Assembly: GCA_945859605.1 (NCBI GenBank)
Contig: OX243821.1
Span: 1,862,992-1,926,991 of the forward strand
Source of the DNA: Lumbricus rubellus
Lineage: Eukaryota; Annelida; Clitellata; Crassiclitellata; Lumbricidae
DNA: 64,000 nt
Direction of reading: 5' to 3'
Each line of letters opens with the position of its first letter. Positions within the stretch are counted from its first letter, which is position 1. Below are positions 1 to 6,641 of the stretch, in pieces. The translations under genes were made by a program, and so were the position numbers. The notes beneath the pieces were generated by a model. The model was not told the origin of the DNA. It did no database searches and saw only the letters and a program-made list of their open reading frames with translations.

Positions 1-204
1 ATGCATATTTGGAAAATATATCGATGACGCTTAACAAATATTTAACACCAGAATTAAATTTAGCATAAGCCTGCATGTCAATCAAGTCAGCCGCCCAAAC
101 TTTGTCCACTCCCTGAACATAAACAACTCGCTTCCTGAACTTCTTGACTATAGGTTTATGCAATTCGTCAGCAAGTTGGTCTGTCCATCTCAGAGTTTTT
201 TTTT
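1..204 (-). CDS. Retroviral-type (rve) integrase, partial at window edge
   Basis: Reading the minus strand from about 204 to base 1 gives the start of a Polinton/retroviral-type integrase core, which would insert the element into host DNA. Visible are the segment WAADLIDM, whose first Asp is the first catalytic acidic residue, and SVIDIFSKYA, the next core strand. The second Asp and the Glu of the DDE triad lie outside the window. No ATG exists in this frame before the catalytic core (the frame opens near 244), so it has no start of its own here. It sits one frame (-1) from the PLA2 gene and overlaps its 3' end at a nine-A run (complement of 196-204). It is probably expressed as an extension of that gene, or the run holds a one-base indel. 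Confidence 0.85.
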
Positions 205-729
205 CAACCCCATTCCAAAATGGGTTTTCGTTGATAAAATTGGTTTAACTATAGATCGTTCAATTCGTTCGCGGAACGAAGGATTAGGTATATTATTTAA
301 TTCATCTATCATAGCTCTGTCAGCGACGTTTCTCCCTGCTGTATCAGTATGTTTAGCATAAGCCAGGTCATGGCGATAAGCTGCTTGATCAACCCTATCT
401 ACTGGTTTGCTCCAGTCTTTAGGTGTTCCGTCACTATTCAATCGCAAATCCAATCGAGTACCTGGACCTGTGAAAGAATGTCCTGGAAGATGCATTTCAC
501 CCGGGTACTTTGCCCATGGAAGTTTAATGTTAGAAGTAGCAGAATTGAGAGCTGAGACCAAATCACCTCCTTGTACAGTAGTGGACATTTTAGTAAACTG
601 AGTTTTTCTAGCGCCACATTCAACGCATACACATCTAAGCATAGATCTACCATTCTTACTGAAGACTCGTTGAATTTCTCTACACTCAGTTTTTCGTTTA
701 CATTTTACGCAATACGAGCTGTGCTCCAT
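190..729 (-). CDS. Zinc-ribbon plus parvovirus-like phospholipase A2 protein
   Basis: A 179-residue protein. Residues 7-38 carry paired Cys motifs (CVKC at 7-10, CVEC at 35-38), resembling a small zinc ribbon of the DUF5679 type. Residues 76-125 resemble the viral phospholipase A2 domain known from parvovirus VP1 and reported in adintoviruses. The calcium-loop motif FTGPG (86-90) is followed by the catalytic HD pair (120-121) in AAYRHDLAYA. In this family the enzyme cleaves phospholipids, so a role in endosomal membrane breach during entry is likely by inference. It is divergent from the packaging ATPase gene with only 20 bp between start codons. The C-terminus ends in three Lys encoded by nine A, then Leu and a stop, where the integrase frame takes over in -1. 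Confidence 0.85.
   Translation of the reverse strand: MEHSSYCVKCKRKTECREIQRVFSKNGRSMLRCVCVECGARKTQFTKMSTTVQGGDLVSALNSATSNIKLPWAKYPGEMHLPGHSFTGPGTRLDLRLNSDGTPKDWSKPVDRVDQAAYRHDLAYAKHTDTAGRNVADRAMIDELNNIPNPSFRERIERSIVKPILSTKTHFGMGLKKKL
196..204 (-). other. Nine-A homopolymer at the PLA2/integrase frame junction
   Basis: On the minus strand nine A precede CTC TGA, the end of the PLA2 frame. A single -1 slip on this run passes directly into the integrase frame. A run of this kind satisfies an A-AAA-AAA slippery site; it is also where a sequencing or replication indel is most likely. No obvious pseudoknot was worked out. Confidence 0.5.
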
Positions 730-749
730 TTTAATATAATATAATTAAA
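730..749. promoter_or_regulatory. Bidirectional AT-only promoter between PLA2 and ATPase
   Basis: Only 20 bp, all A/T, separate the start codons of two divergent genes. Together with the two ATGs the stretch is a near-palindrome (CATTTTAATATA and its mirror). It must hold any signals that drive both genes, unless these lie inside the coding regions. Confidence 0.5.
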
Positions 750-1526
750 ATGGAAGTCCATGACCTGTCATGGAATGAAGATACATCTAAACGCTTTAAC
801 AGTCCTCTCCTACCAAGAAGCATCAGAGGTTTGATCGTAGGTAAGTCTCAATGTGGTAAAACGATTTTACTACTTAATTTATTACTGAGACCTGGTTGGC
901 TAGACTATGATAACTTGCAAATCTTCGGCAAAAGTTTATTTCAATCAGAATACAAGATACTTAAAAAAGCATTCGAAGAGAAATTACCAAAGGAAGCAAT
1001 TATAAGACTTTTTGATAATCGAGATGAGATAATGAAATTAAATGTATCACCGACCGCCGTAGTCGAGGAGATGTCTAAAAACATGGCCAAAAAATCGGAT
1101 ATAGAATGCAAGTTCTTTGAAACCTCTGAAGATGTTCCAGATCCACGAGACTTAAGTCGAGATAAGAAGAATCTCATGATTTTTGATGATTTACAGTTAG
1201 AGCGACAAAATAAATGCGAATCGTATTATATAAGAGGTAGGCATAGTAATGTAGACTGCTTTTACCTAGCACAAAATTATTTCAAGCTACCTAGACAAAC
1301 TATAAGAGAGAATGCTAACTTTATATGTCTATTCCCTCAAGACCTCAAAAATATTAATCATATATACAGCGATCATATAGGCGTAGATGATATGACTATT
1401 GAAGAATTTCGAAAACTATGCAAAACTGCGTGGGATGAAACGCATGGTTTTGTGGTTATAGACCTTACTAGTAAAACAAATAAGGGCAGGTACAGATCTG
1501 GATTAGATACATTTTACATTAAATAA
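750..1526 (+). CDS. A32/FtsK-HerA-type genome-packaging ATPase
   Basis: A 258-residue P-loop ATPase of the kind that pumps DNA into Polinton, virophage and poxvirus-type capsids. The Walker A motif GKSQCGKT is at residues 31-38 and the Walker B motif LMIFDDL near 142-148. The downstream segment with RGRHSNVDCFYLAQNYF around residues 165-180 fits the sensor region of this family (small residues, then a Gln/Asn). Length matches the family (about 200-280). It opens the rightward gene block and is followed after 66 bp by the penton-like gene. Confidence 0.9.
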   Translation: MEVHDLSWNEDTSKRFNSPLLPRSIRGLIVGKSQCGKTILLLNLLLRPGWLDYDNLQIFGKSLFQSEYKILKKAFEEKLPKEAIIRLFDNRDEIMKLNVSPTAVVEEMSKNMAKKSDIECKFFETSEDVPDPRDLSRDKKNLMIFDDLQLERQNKCESYYIRGRHSNVDCFYLAQNYFKLPRQTIRENANFICLFPQDLKNINHIYSDHIGVDDMTIEEFRKLCKTAWDETHGFVVIDLTSKTNKGRYRSGLDTFYIK

Positions 1527-1592
1527 AAGCAATAATAAAATGATAACAAAATTTAAGATTTTATATTCTAGGTTTAAAAATAGCTATCTAAA

Positions 1593-2366
1593 ATGGAAAC
1601 CCTTCTTGACGAAATTTTATCTAATACTCAAACGATTGCACGCAACACAGAGGCTAAAGAATCCTTTTGCATTTTGTTGAGTGAAAGGAACACACGAATT
1701 CGAACGAAATTTAATCCACTAATCGAACTGGATAAAAGTAAAAAATATGAAATGGCCCTTGTTAATCTTGAAACGTACTACAGTTTTCCTAATATAGACG
1801 AAACAAATAATAAATTCGTATATTCGTCAGATAACGGTGTAACGTGGAAAGATTTAGACATTCCAACCGGTTGCTATGAAATCGATGACTTAAACGAATA
1901 CATACAGAGAATTTTAAAGGAAGAAGGTCATGGTCAATGTATAAAGTTGCGACCAAATAACAATACTTTGAAGGCTGTTTTGGAAATTGATGAGAACTAT
2001 AAAGTTGATTTTACAGTACCAAATTCAATTAGTACGGTTCTAGGATTCCAGAGTCGTGTATACTCCGAAGGATATAACGAATCCGAGCACATAGTCAATA
2101 TAAACAGCGTGAATAGTTTACGAATTACCAGTGATATAATAGGATCATCGTATGCTAACGGAACTACAGAGAACATAATTTATTCTTTCTTTCCATCGGT
2201 CGGGCCTGGTTACAAGATAATCGAATCTCCTCACAATCTCGTATATCTTCCAATAACGCTATACTCTATTTCATCGATGGAAACAAAACTAATAGACCAA
2301 AATGGAAAACTAATTAATTTAAGAGGTGAGGAATTGTCGATACGATTTCACATAAGAGAGGTTTAA
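1593..2366 (+). CDS. Penton-like minor capsid protein (single jelly-roll candidate)
   Basis: A 257-residue protein with the pattern of the conserved minor capsid (penton) protein of animal Polintons. An N-terminal arm is followed by segments such as KYEMALVNLETYYSFPNI (about 51-68), FFPSVGPGYKI (about 206-216) and the C-terminal LSIRFHIREV. Those motifs and the position next to the packaging ATPase are the basis for the call; no fold search could be run. It would fill the capsid vertices and probably anchor the fibres encoded at the right end. Confidence 0.6.
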   Translation: METLLDEILSNTQTIARNTEAKESFCILLSERNTRIRTKFNPLIELDKSKKYEMALVNLETYYSFPNIDETNNKFVYSSDNGVTWKDLDIPTGCYEIDDLNEYIQRILKEEGHGQCIKLRPNNNTLKAVLEIDENYKVDFTVPNSISTVLGFQSRVYSEGYNESEHIVNINSVNSLRITSDIIGSSYANGTTENIIYSFFPSVGPGYKIIESPHNLVYLPITLYSISSMETKLIDQNGKLINLRGEELSIRFHIREV

Positions 2367-2390
2367 TTTAAAGTTTATATTTAATATAAG

Positions 2391-3038
2391 ATGAGCGCTT
2401 ACGCTAAGGTCAAAGTTAATATTTCTGAAGGGCAAAAAGAGAAGATTAAGCGAGCTGTTCAAGTAGGAACTGGAGTGAGTATAAGACTTTCTCATGGAGA
2501 TATAACTGGTGAGCACGTATTAGCTCTAAACCAGAGGCAAATTAACAAGTTAACTAAAGCGTATCAGAATGGAACTGGTGTGACAATTAAAATGGGTAAA
2601 AAGCAATTAGAAGACAATGCGAGAGTCGAAGGCGGGTTTATTGGTGCTATTCTACCGTTCTTAGCAACAGCCGGAAAGTTTCTACTGTCTAGTGTTCTTC
2701 CGAGTTTAGCCACAGGAGCCTTAACAGGATTGGGTTCTGCAGCTGGTTCCAAAATTGTCGATAAAATTAGTGGATCTTCGATCTCACAGATACGTGGATC
2801 TTCGATCTCACACCCGGTAAGTGGATCTGGAGTGCTCTACGTTAAGAAAGGAGGAATATGCTGTAAGATAGTGCCTGCTGGGGAAGGTCTTTTTCTATCT
2901 CCGTGGAAAAAGGGTATTTCGATATCGGGTTCCGGTCTGTTTATGAAAAGAGGAGCAGGATATATCAGCGGTGAAGGTCTTATACTTGGTCCCAATTCAC
3001 CATTTAAAAATATTCCTATTCTTGGAATGTTACTTTAA
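2391..3038 (+). CDS. Glycine-rich, hydrophobic virion protein (adenovirus pX-like candidate)
   Basis: A 215-residue protein in three parts: a basic N-terminal region (residues 1-80), a hydrophobic Gly/Ala/Leu segment (GGFIGAILPFLATAGKF and following, about 82-125) and a Gly/Ser-rich C-terminal part. The hydrophobic glycine-rich block resembles membrane-active or core peptides of adenovirus-like viruses. Several sites fit the adenain cleavage pattern (M/I/L)xGx-G: LTGLG, ISGSG and ISGEG, though glycine richness makes chance matches easy. Residues about 127-142 hold a duplicated eight-residue unit (GSSIS) from a 24-bp tandem repeat. Exact homology is unproven. Confidence 0.5.
   Translation: MSAYAKVKVNISEGQKEKIKRAVQVGTGVSIRLSHGDITGEHVLALNQRQINKLTKAYQNGTGVTIKMGKKQLEDNARVEGGFIGAILPFLATAGKFLLSSVLPSLATGALTGLGSAAGSKIVDKISGSSISQIRGSSISHPVSGSGVLYVKKGGICCKIVPAGEGLFLSPWKKGISISGSGLFMKRGAGYISGEGLILGPNSPFKNIPILGMLL
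2770..2812 (+). repeat. 19-bp motif, tandem pair inside the pX-like gene
   Basis: GTGGATCTTCGATCTCACA occurs at 2770-2788 and 2794-2812 (period 24, so in frame) and a third time outside coding sequence at 6593-6611, upstream of the DNA polymerase gene. Confidence 0.9.
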
Positions 3039-3045
3039 ACAATCT

Positions 3046-3054
3046 CTTATATAA
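3046..3054 (+). promoter_or_regulatory. Late-promoter-like motif CTTATATAA abutting the ATG
   Basis: CTTATATAA lies directly before the ATG at 3055. CTTATATATT (6234-6243) and CTTATAATA (3512-3520) sit in the same place before the genes at 6244 and 3525. Position and recurrence suggest a short A/T promoter or initiator of this element. Confidence 0.4.
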
Positions 3055-3441
3055 ATGTCTGGATACGGTCACCCAATACACAAATTTATCACCAAACGGA
3101 AGCCTCATGTGAGTACAATAATTTGGTTGCCTAAAGTGGTCACTCATGCTCCTGCAAGACAACGAGCAGGCGACAGATATGAGATTTTTGCTCAGCAAGC
3201 GATAACGATTGAACCAAAGACAAATATTACAGTAGAAGTAGGCCTTGGAGTCCGAATGACCAGTGGAATGTGTCTAGTCTCTCTTAGACAGAAGTTGAAA
3301 CAACTCAGACTGAGTCTTCAAGATGGTACTGTCCTAGAGGACGCAGAGGATATAATAATTACAATACAAAACAACTCCGATTCACCAGTTACTATAAACG
3401 AAAAAGACTCCATATGTTATGTTAATTACTACGATGCATAA
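3055..3441 (+). CDS. dUTPase-fold protein, apparently without catalytic motifs
   Basis: A 128-residue protein. From about residue 33, PARQRAGDRYEIFA, then TIEPKTNITVEVGLGVRM and a late VTINEKDSICYV follow the strand order and spacing of trimeric dUTPases. The catalytic signatures are absent: the AGxD motif reads AGDRYE, the PRSG serine motif reads SLRQKLK, and the uridine-pocket GxIDxxYRG motif reads DGTVLEDAED. It is therefore more likely a structural or cofactor version of the fold than a working enzyme. That is inference from visible motifs; a structure prediction would settle it. It lies inside the virion gene block, 16 bp after the pX-like gene. Confidence 0.5.
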   Translation: MSGYGHPIHKFITKRKPHVSTIIWLPKVVTHAPARQRAGDRYEIFAQQAITIEPKTNITVEVGLGVRMTSGMCLVSLRQKLKQLRLSLQDGTVLEDAEDIIITIQNNSDSPVTINEKDSICYVNYYDA

Positions 3442-3503
3442 CGTGTCGTTTTACGTTATGTTTTACGTTATGTTTTACGTTTACGTTTTACGTTACGTTT
3501 TAA
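3441..3503. repeat. Tandem GTTTTACGTTAT repeat upstream of the DUF8207-type gene
   Basis: About five imperfect units of a 10-13 bp TTTTACGTTA motif fill the gap between the dUTPase-fold gene and the next gene. This is the longest G/C-containing spacer in the block and could hold regulatory sites. Confidence 0.75.
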
Positions 3504-3524
3504 ACATTATACTTATAATAAAAA

Positions 3525-4424
3525 ATGTCACTACTGAAAATTAGCGATCCTGCAAAAAGAGATTTTATTATCGAAGAGTTTTTAAAAACGAAAAAAAATA
3601 TTAAACAAAACTTTCTTTCAGAGAGAATAGACGATCTTGGACTTCAACGAGAATTAACGAAAATCTACAAACCAATAGTCGACTCTCAATCAGCAATTTC
3701 AAAAGAACAAAACGCTTTGCTGTCGACAATAAAAGATAACTCTGCAGCAACATCACTCGCTCTAAAATCACTTCCAGATTCGTTGAAAACTATTCAATTT
3801 CCCCAGTATCCGTCTATAGAGGCGTACGATGACGATGACCCAGTAGAAGACATTAGAAGGTTAGAATTAGGAAATATTGCAGTTGAATACCTTAAAAAAT
3901 ATGCTTCCGATAGAAGACTTGTAGACACAACATTCGGATTAAGATCAAGAGATGGAAAATTCTACATCGGTGACAGCGAAGCCTCAATCCAAGGAAATGA
4001 TATTACAGTTGGAACCACAACTTATCAAGGAACTCCAGGATTATGGGAATTGTTAACGTTAGCTAGTCCAAACAGTTCAATTTATGATAATCGTGATCTC
4101 GAAGAATACGCCGAGATTCTAATTAAAACGAATGCCATGAGTCAGCCAAATAAACCAAACAAACCTAAATCGTCTAGAAGTGTAAAATATGCAAAGATAA
4201 TAAAACCCATATGGGACGATTACATGAAGTTAAGAGGTAAAACAGGAAGCGGAATAATTACCATTCCTTCAGATCCTAACGAATTAGTAAAACAACTTGA
4301 GTTACGATTGCATAGCTACAAAGCGGGAAATACAGGTGTTAGAAATGAAATTGTAGGTATGACGGATGAGTTACTAAGACAAAGAGTGATAACCAAAGAT
4401 GAATATAAAAAATTGATGATCTAA
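3525..4424 (+). CDS. DUF8207-type Polinton protein, function unknown
   Basis: A 299-residue protein. The first 100 residues are charged and probably helical. The middle (about 138-210) has FGLRSRDGKFYIGDS, then GTTTYQGTPGLWELL and later YAEILIKTNAM. This is the pattern I associate with the DUF8207 family, common in cnidarian and other invertebrate Polintons. Its position between dUTPase-fold and pVI-like genes suggests a virion or assembly role, but no biochemical function is known to me. The 3' end of the gene is duplicated downstream (4425-4461). Confidence 0.65.
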   Translation: MSLLKISDPAKRDFIIEEFLKTKKNIKQNFLSERIDDLGLQRELTKIYKPIVDSQSAISKEQNALLSTIKDNSAATSLALKSLPDSLKTIQFPQYPSIEAYDDDDPVEDIRRLELGNIAVEYLKKYASDRRLVDTTFGLRSRDGKFYIGDSEASIQGNDITVGTTTYQGTPGLWELLTLASPNSSIYDNRDLEEYAEILIKTNAMSQPNKPNKPKSSRSVKYAKIIKPIWDDYMKLRGKTGSGIITIPSDPNELVKQLELRLHSYKAGNTGVRNEIVGMTDELLRQRVITKDEYKKLMI

Positions 4425-4461
4425 TTTAAAAATTGATGATCTAATTAAAAATTGATGATAT
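4405..4461. repeat. Triplicated AAAAATTGATGATCTAATT at a gene end
   Basis: The last codons and stop of the DUF8207-type gene are followed by two more imperfect copies of the same ~20-bp unit, reaching to the next ATG. This is a local tandem duplication that sets the intergenic spacing. Confidence 0.8.
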
Positions 4462-4465
4462 AGAA

Positions 4466-4819
4466 ATGCTGGTCGTTGCGAGAAGAAGTTATAAAAAAGT
4501 ACACGTTGTCGGTGGAGCAGGAATATTCGATTCCATTGCAGGATTTCTCAAGAGACTACTGACTTCGAATGCAGCCAAACAAATTGCGAGCACAGCAGTC
4601 AAAGAGATTGGGGGTGTTGCTAAGGATAAGGCGATCGACGTTGGAAAACGATTACTCAATAAGATACTTCCACCAACCACCGTTCAGCAGCCGATAACTC
4701 AGGAAACTAAAGTCATTCTAGCTAGATTACTCGGATCGAATCCAGAAATGACGGGAGGAGCTATTAGAATTCAAGATCTAGTAAAACGCTTAAACGGAGG
4801 TGGTTTGAAAATGGCTTAA
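4466..4819 (+). CDS. Small basic amphipathic virion protein (adenovirus pVI-like candidate)
   Basis: A 117-residue protein with a basic N-terminus, a predicted amphipathic helix region (GGAGIFDSIAGFLKRLL, about 16-32) and repeated Lys/Ala helix segments to about residue 68. Two near-C-terminal sites match the adenain consensus (M/I/L)xGG-x: MTGGA and LNGGG. In adenoviruses the analogous protein is membrane-lytic, links hexons and donates a C-terminal cofactor peptide to the protease. The arrangement here (helical N-terminus, cleavable short tail, just before the capsid gene) is similar, but the sequence link is weak. A start at the second codon context cannot be excluded. Confidence 0.5.
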   Translation: MLVVARRSYKKVHVVGGAGIFDSIAGFLKRLLTSNAAKQIASTAVKEIGGVAKDKAIDVGKRLLNKILPPTTVQQPITQETKVILARLLGSNPEMTGGAIRIQDLVKRLNGGGLKMA

Positions 4820-4841
4820 GTTTAAATTTATTTTGCTTAAG

Positions 4842-4909
4842 TTTATTTTCTTATTTAGGTGTAAAAATTTATTTTCTTATTTAGGTGTAAAAATTAATTT
4901 TCTTATTTA
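4842..4909. repeat. 26-bp tandem repeat before the major capsid gene
   Basis: Two identical 26-bp units (4842-4867 and 4868-4893, beginning TTTATTTTCTTATTTAGG) and a partial third unit lie in the leader of the major capsid gene. They contain TTATTTAGG, which also resembles a splice acceptor. Confidence 0.85.
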
Positions 4910-4916
4910 AAAATAT

Positions 4917-6227
4917 ATGTATAATAAAATGCAATCCGATATTCTAAGATTCACAGAGCAACCATTGATCGATGAAGGTATAGAGCGATACGAATGGCAC
5001 GAGTACGAACCTGTAGCGAGAACTAACCTTAACAGTTCTGGTGAAATAAGAATAAATATTGAATTACAGGACTTATATAGTCACCCAGCAGAGTCATATC
5101 TGCAATTCGAAGGAAGACTAATTAAAGCTGACGACACCGCATACGTTAATGCCGATTTAGTCGCTCTTACGAATAATGGGCTTATGTATCTATTCAGTCA
5201 AATATCCTATCAGTTATCTAATCAAGAAATCGAAACGCTATTTCATCCGGGTCAAGCTACAACGATGCTCGGTTTACTTACGTATCCAAACGATTTTCAG
5301 CTGACTCAAGGCTTAAATCAGCTGTGGTATAAAGACACTGGAGCGACTGCTGTTATTGCGGACAACCCCGGATTTGCCACTAGACAAAGCTTTCTCATTC
5401 GCAAACCAAACACTAAAGGAATGTTCAGCTTTATTGTTCCGTTGAAGCATATTTTCGGGTTTTGCGATGATTACGACAAGATTATTTATGGCTTCAAACA
5501 GACGCTGACTTTAGTTCGTAAAGCGGACGATGATGCCATATTCCGAGATAACGCTGCAGCTGCTGGAAAAGTTGCGATAAACAAAATTTCATGGTTTATT
5601 CCGCACGTTATTCCTTCCGATATGGAACGAATGCAGTTGTATAAGACGATTGAATCGAAATTAACGTTACCAGTTGCGTATAGAGCTCGTCAATGCGACA
5701 CGATAACAGTTCCTCAGTCGACAAGTTTCAGTTGGCGTCTGAGCGTAAAAACATCACCGGAGAAACCTAGATATATCATCGTAGGATTTCAGACGGACCG
5801 TAGCGGTAATCAGGAAAGTAATCCGTCGCTATTTAATCACTGCGATCTCAAGAACATTTATGTGATGATGAACCAGGAAAGATATCCAGCTGTAGATCAT
5901 AACCTGTCGTTTCCTAATCAACAATTCTCCAGAGCGTATAGAGACGCGTCCTCCTTTAGTCAAAAGTTTTATGGTATGGATAAGTTGATTACGCAAGGAA
6001 ATATAACACCTGTAGATTATAAAGAATTATATCCGTTGTTCGTGTTCGATGTAAGCAAGCAATCCGAGCGTTTGAAATCTTCAGTCGTTGATATTCAGAT
6101 TAAGGCTCTTTTCAATGCAGCAGTGCCAGCCGACACCGAAGCGTATGCTGTCGTAATTTCAGATAGGTTGCTGCAGTTCCAATCGGATGGGCAGAAAATG
6201 AGTGTAGTGTATGGAAAATTGATTTAA
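4917..6227 (+). CDS. Major capsid protein, double jelly-roll hexon
   Basis: A 436-residue protein matching the size and order of the Polinton/adintovirus major capsid protein, which forms the pseudo-hexagonal trimers of an icosahedral shell. Recognisable parts are the N-terminal RYEWHEYEP, LFHPGQATTMLGLLTYP near residue 116-132, SFLIRKP and IVPLKHIFGFCDDYDK near residues 160-186, and the second-barrel segment FQTDRSGNQESNPSLF near 291-306. The frame is uninterrupted. Two ATGs lie four codons apart (4917 and 4929); either could be used. It is preceded by a tandem-repeat leader and followed after 16 bp by a small DNA-binding gene. Confidence 0.85.
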   Translation: MYNKMQSDILRFTEQPLIDEGIERYEWHEYEPVARTNLNSSGEIRINIELQDLYSHPAESYLQFEGRLIKADDTAYVNADLVALTNNGLMYLFSQISYQLSNQEIETLFHPGQATTMLGLLTYPNDFQLTQGLNQLWYKDTGATAVIADNPGFATRQSFLIRKPNTKGMFSFIVPLKHIFGFCDDYDKIIYGFKQTLTLVRKADDDAIFRDNAAAAGKVAINKISWFIPHVIPSDMERMQLYKTIESKLTLPVAYRARQCDTITVPQSTSFSWRLSVKTSPEKPRYIIVGFQTDRSGNQESNPSLFNHCDLKNIYVMMNQERYPAVDHNLSFPNQQFSRAYRDASSFSQKFYGMDKLITQGNITPVDYKELYPLFVFDVSKQSERLKSSVVDIQIKALFNAAVPADTEAYAVVISDRLLQFQSDGQKMSVVYGKLI

Positions 6228-6233
6228 AGAATA

Positions 6234-6243
6234 CTTATATATT
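6234..6243 (+). promoter_or_regulatory. Late-promoter-like motif CTTATATATT abutting the ATG
   Basis: Same type and placement as the motif at 3046-3054; here it fills the short gap between the capsid gene stop and the ATG at 6244. Confidence 0.4.
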
Positions 6244-6573
6244 ATGAAGCTACCAGAGCTTAGAATGTTAGCCAAGCATCACGATGTTACAGGCACTTCG
6301 CATCTCAACAAACCTCAAATGATAGCTGTATTGATTGAAAAGAATATTCTTCCGACGGACTACAAGTCTGTGTCATATCGACATGACACGTTGGGTAGTA
6401 TCAGGAAACAACCGAGAAGAGTAGATATTATAGATCGAGAGACTGGCGTTGTTACCTCGTATCCATCGATGTATAAAGCTGCTAAGGCGTATGGTCAGAG
6501 TGCTGGCATAATAGCTTATCATAACGGAAATGTCTGGAGAGATAGATATGAAATTAAAGTGTATGAGAGATAG
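6244..6573 (+). CDS. SAP/Rho-N-like plus NUMOD-like small DNA-binding protein
   Basis: A 109-residue protein. Residues 1-36 (LPELRMLAKHHDVTG, then LNKPQMIAVLIEKN) fit a SAP or Rho N-terminal helix-extension-helix fold that binds DNA. Residues 68-100 (VTSYPSMYKAAKAYGQS, then YHNGNVWRDRYEI) resemble the nuclease-associated modular DNA-binding repeat NUMOD1. No nuclease residues are seen. A role in genome condensation, regulation or replication is inferred from its place between capsid and polymerase genes. Confidence 0.55.
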   Translation: MKLPELRMLAKHHDVTGTSHLNKPQMIAVLIEKNILPTDYKSVSYRHDTLGSIRKQPRRVDIIDRETGVVTSYPSMYKAAKAYGQSAGIIAYHNGNVWRDRYEIKVYER

Positions 6574-6592
6574 AAAGGTATGAAATTAAAGT

Positions 6593-6611
6593 GTGGATCT
6601 TCGATCTCACA
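6593..6611 (+). repeat. Third copy of the 19-bp GTGGATCTTCGATCTCACA motif
   Basis: An exact copy of the motif found twice inside the pX-like gene, here in the 68-bp spacer before the DNA polymerase gene. The spacer also repeats GGTATGAAATTAAAGTGT from the preceding gene end. Confidence 0.9.
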
Positions 6612-6641
6612 TGTTTTAATATTTTTGCGTGGTAAGATAAA

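Noticed and set aside
349..653. Plus-strand and third-frame ORFs over the PLA2 gene
   Set aside because: Shadows of the PLA2 coding sequence.
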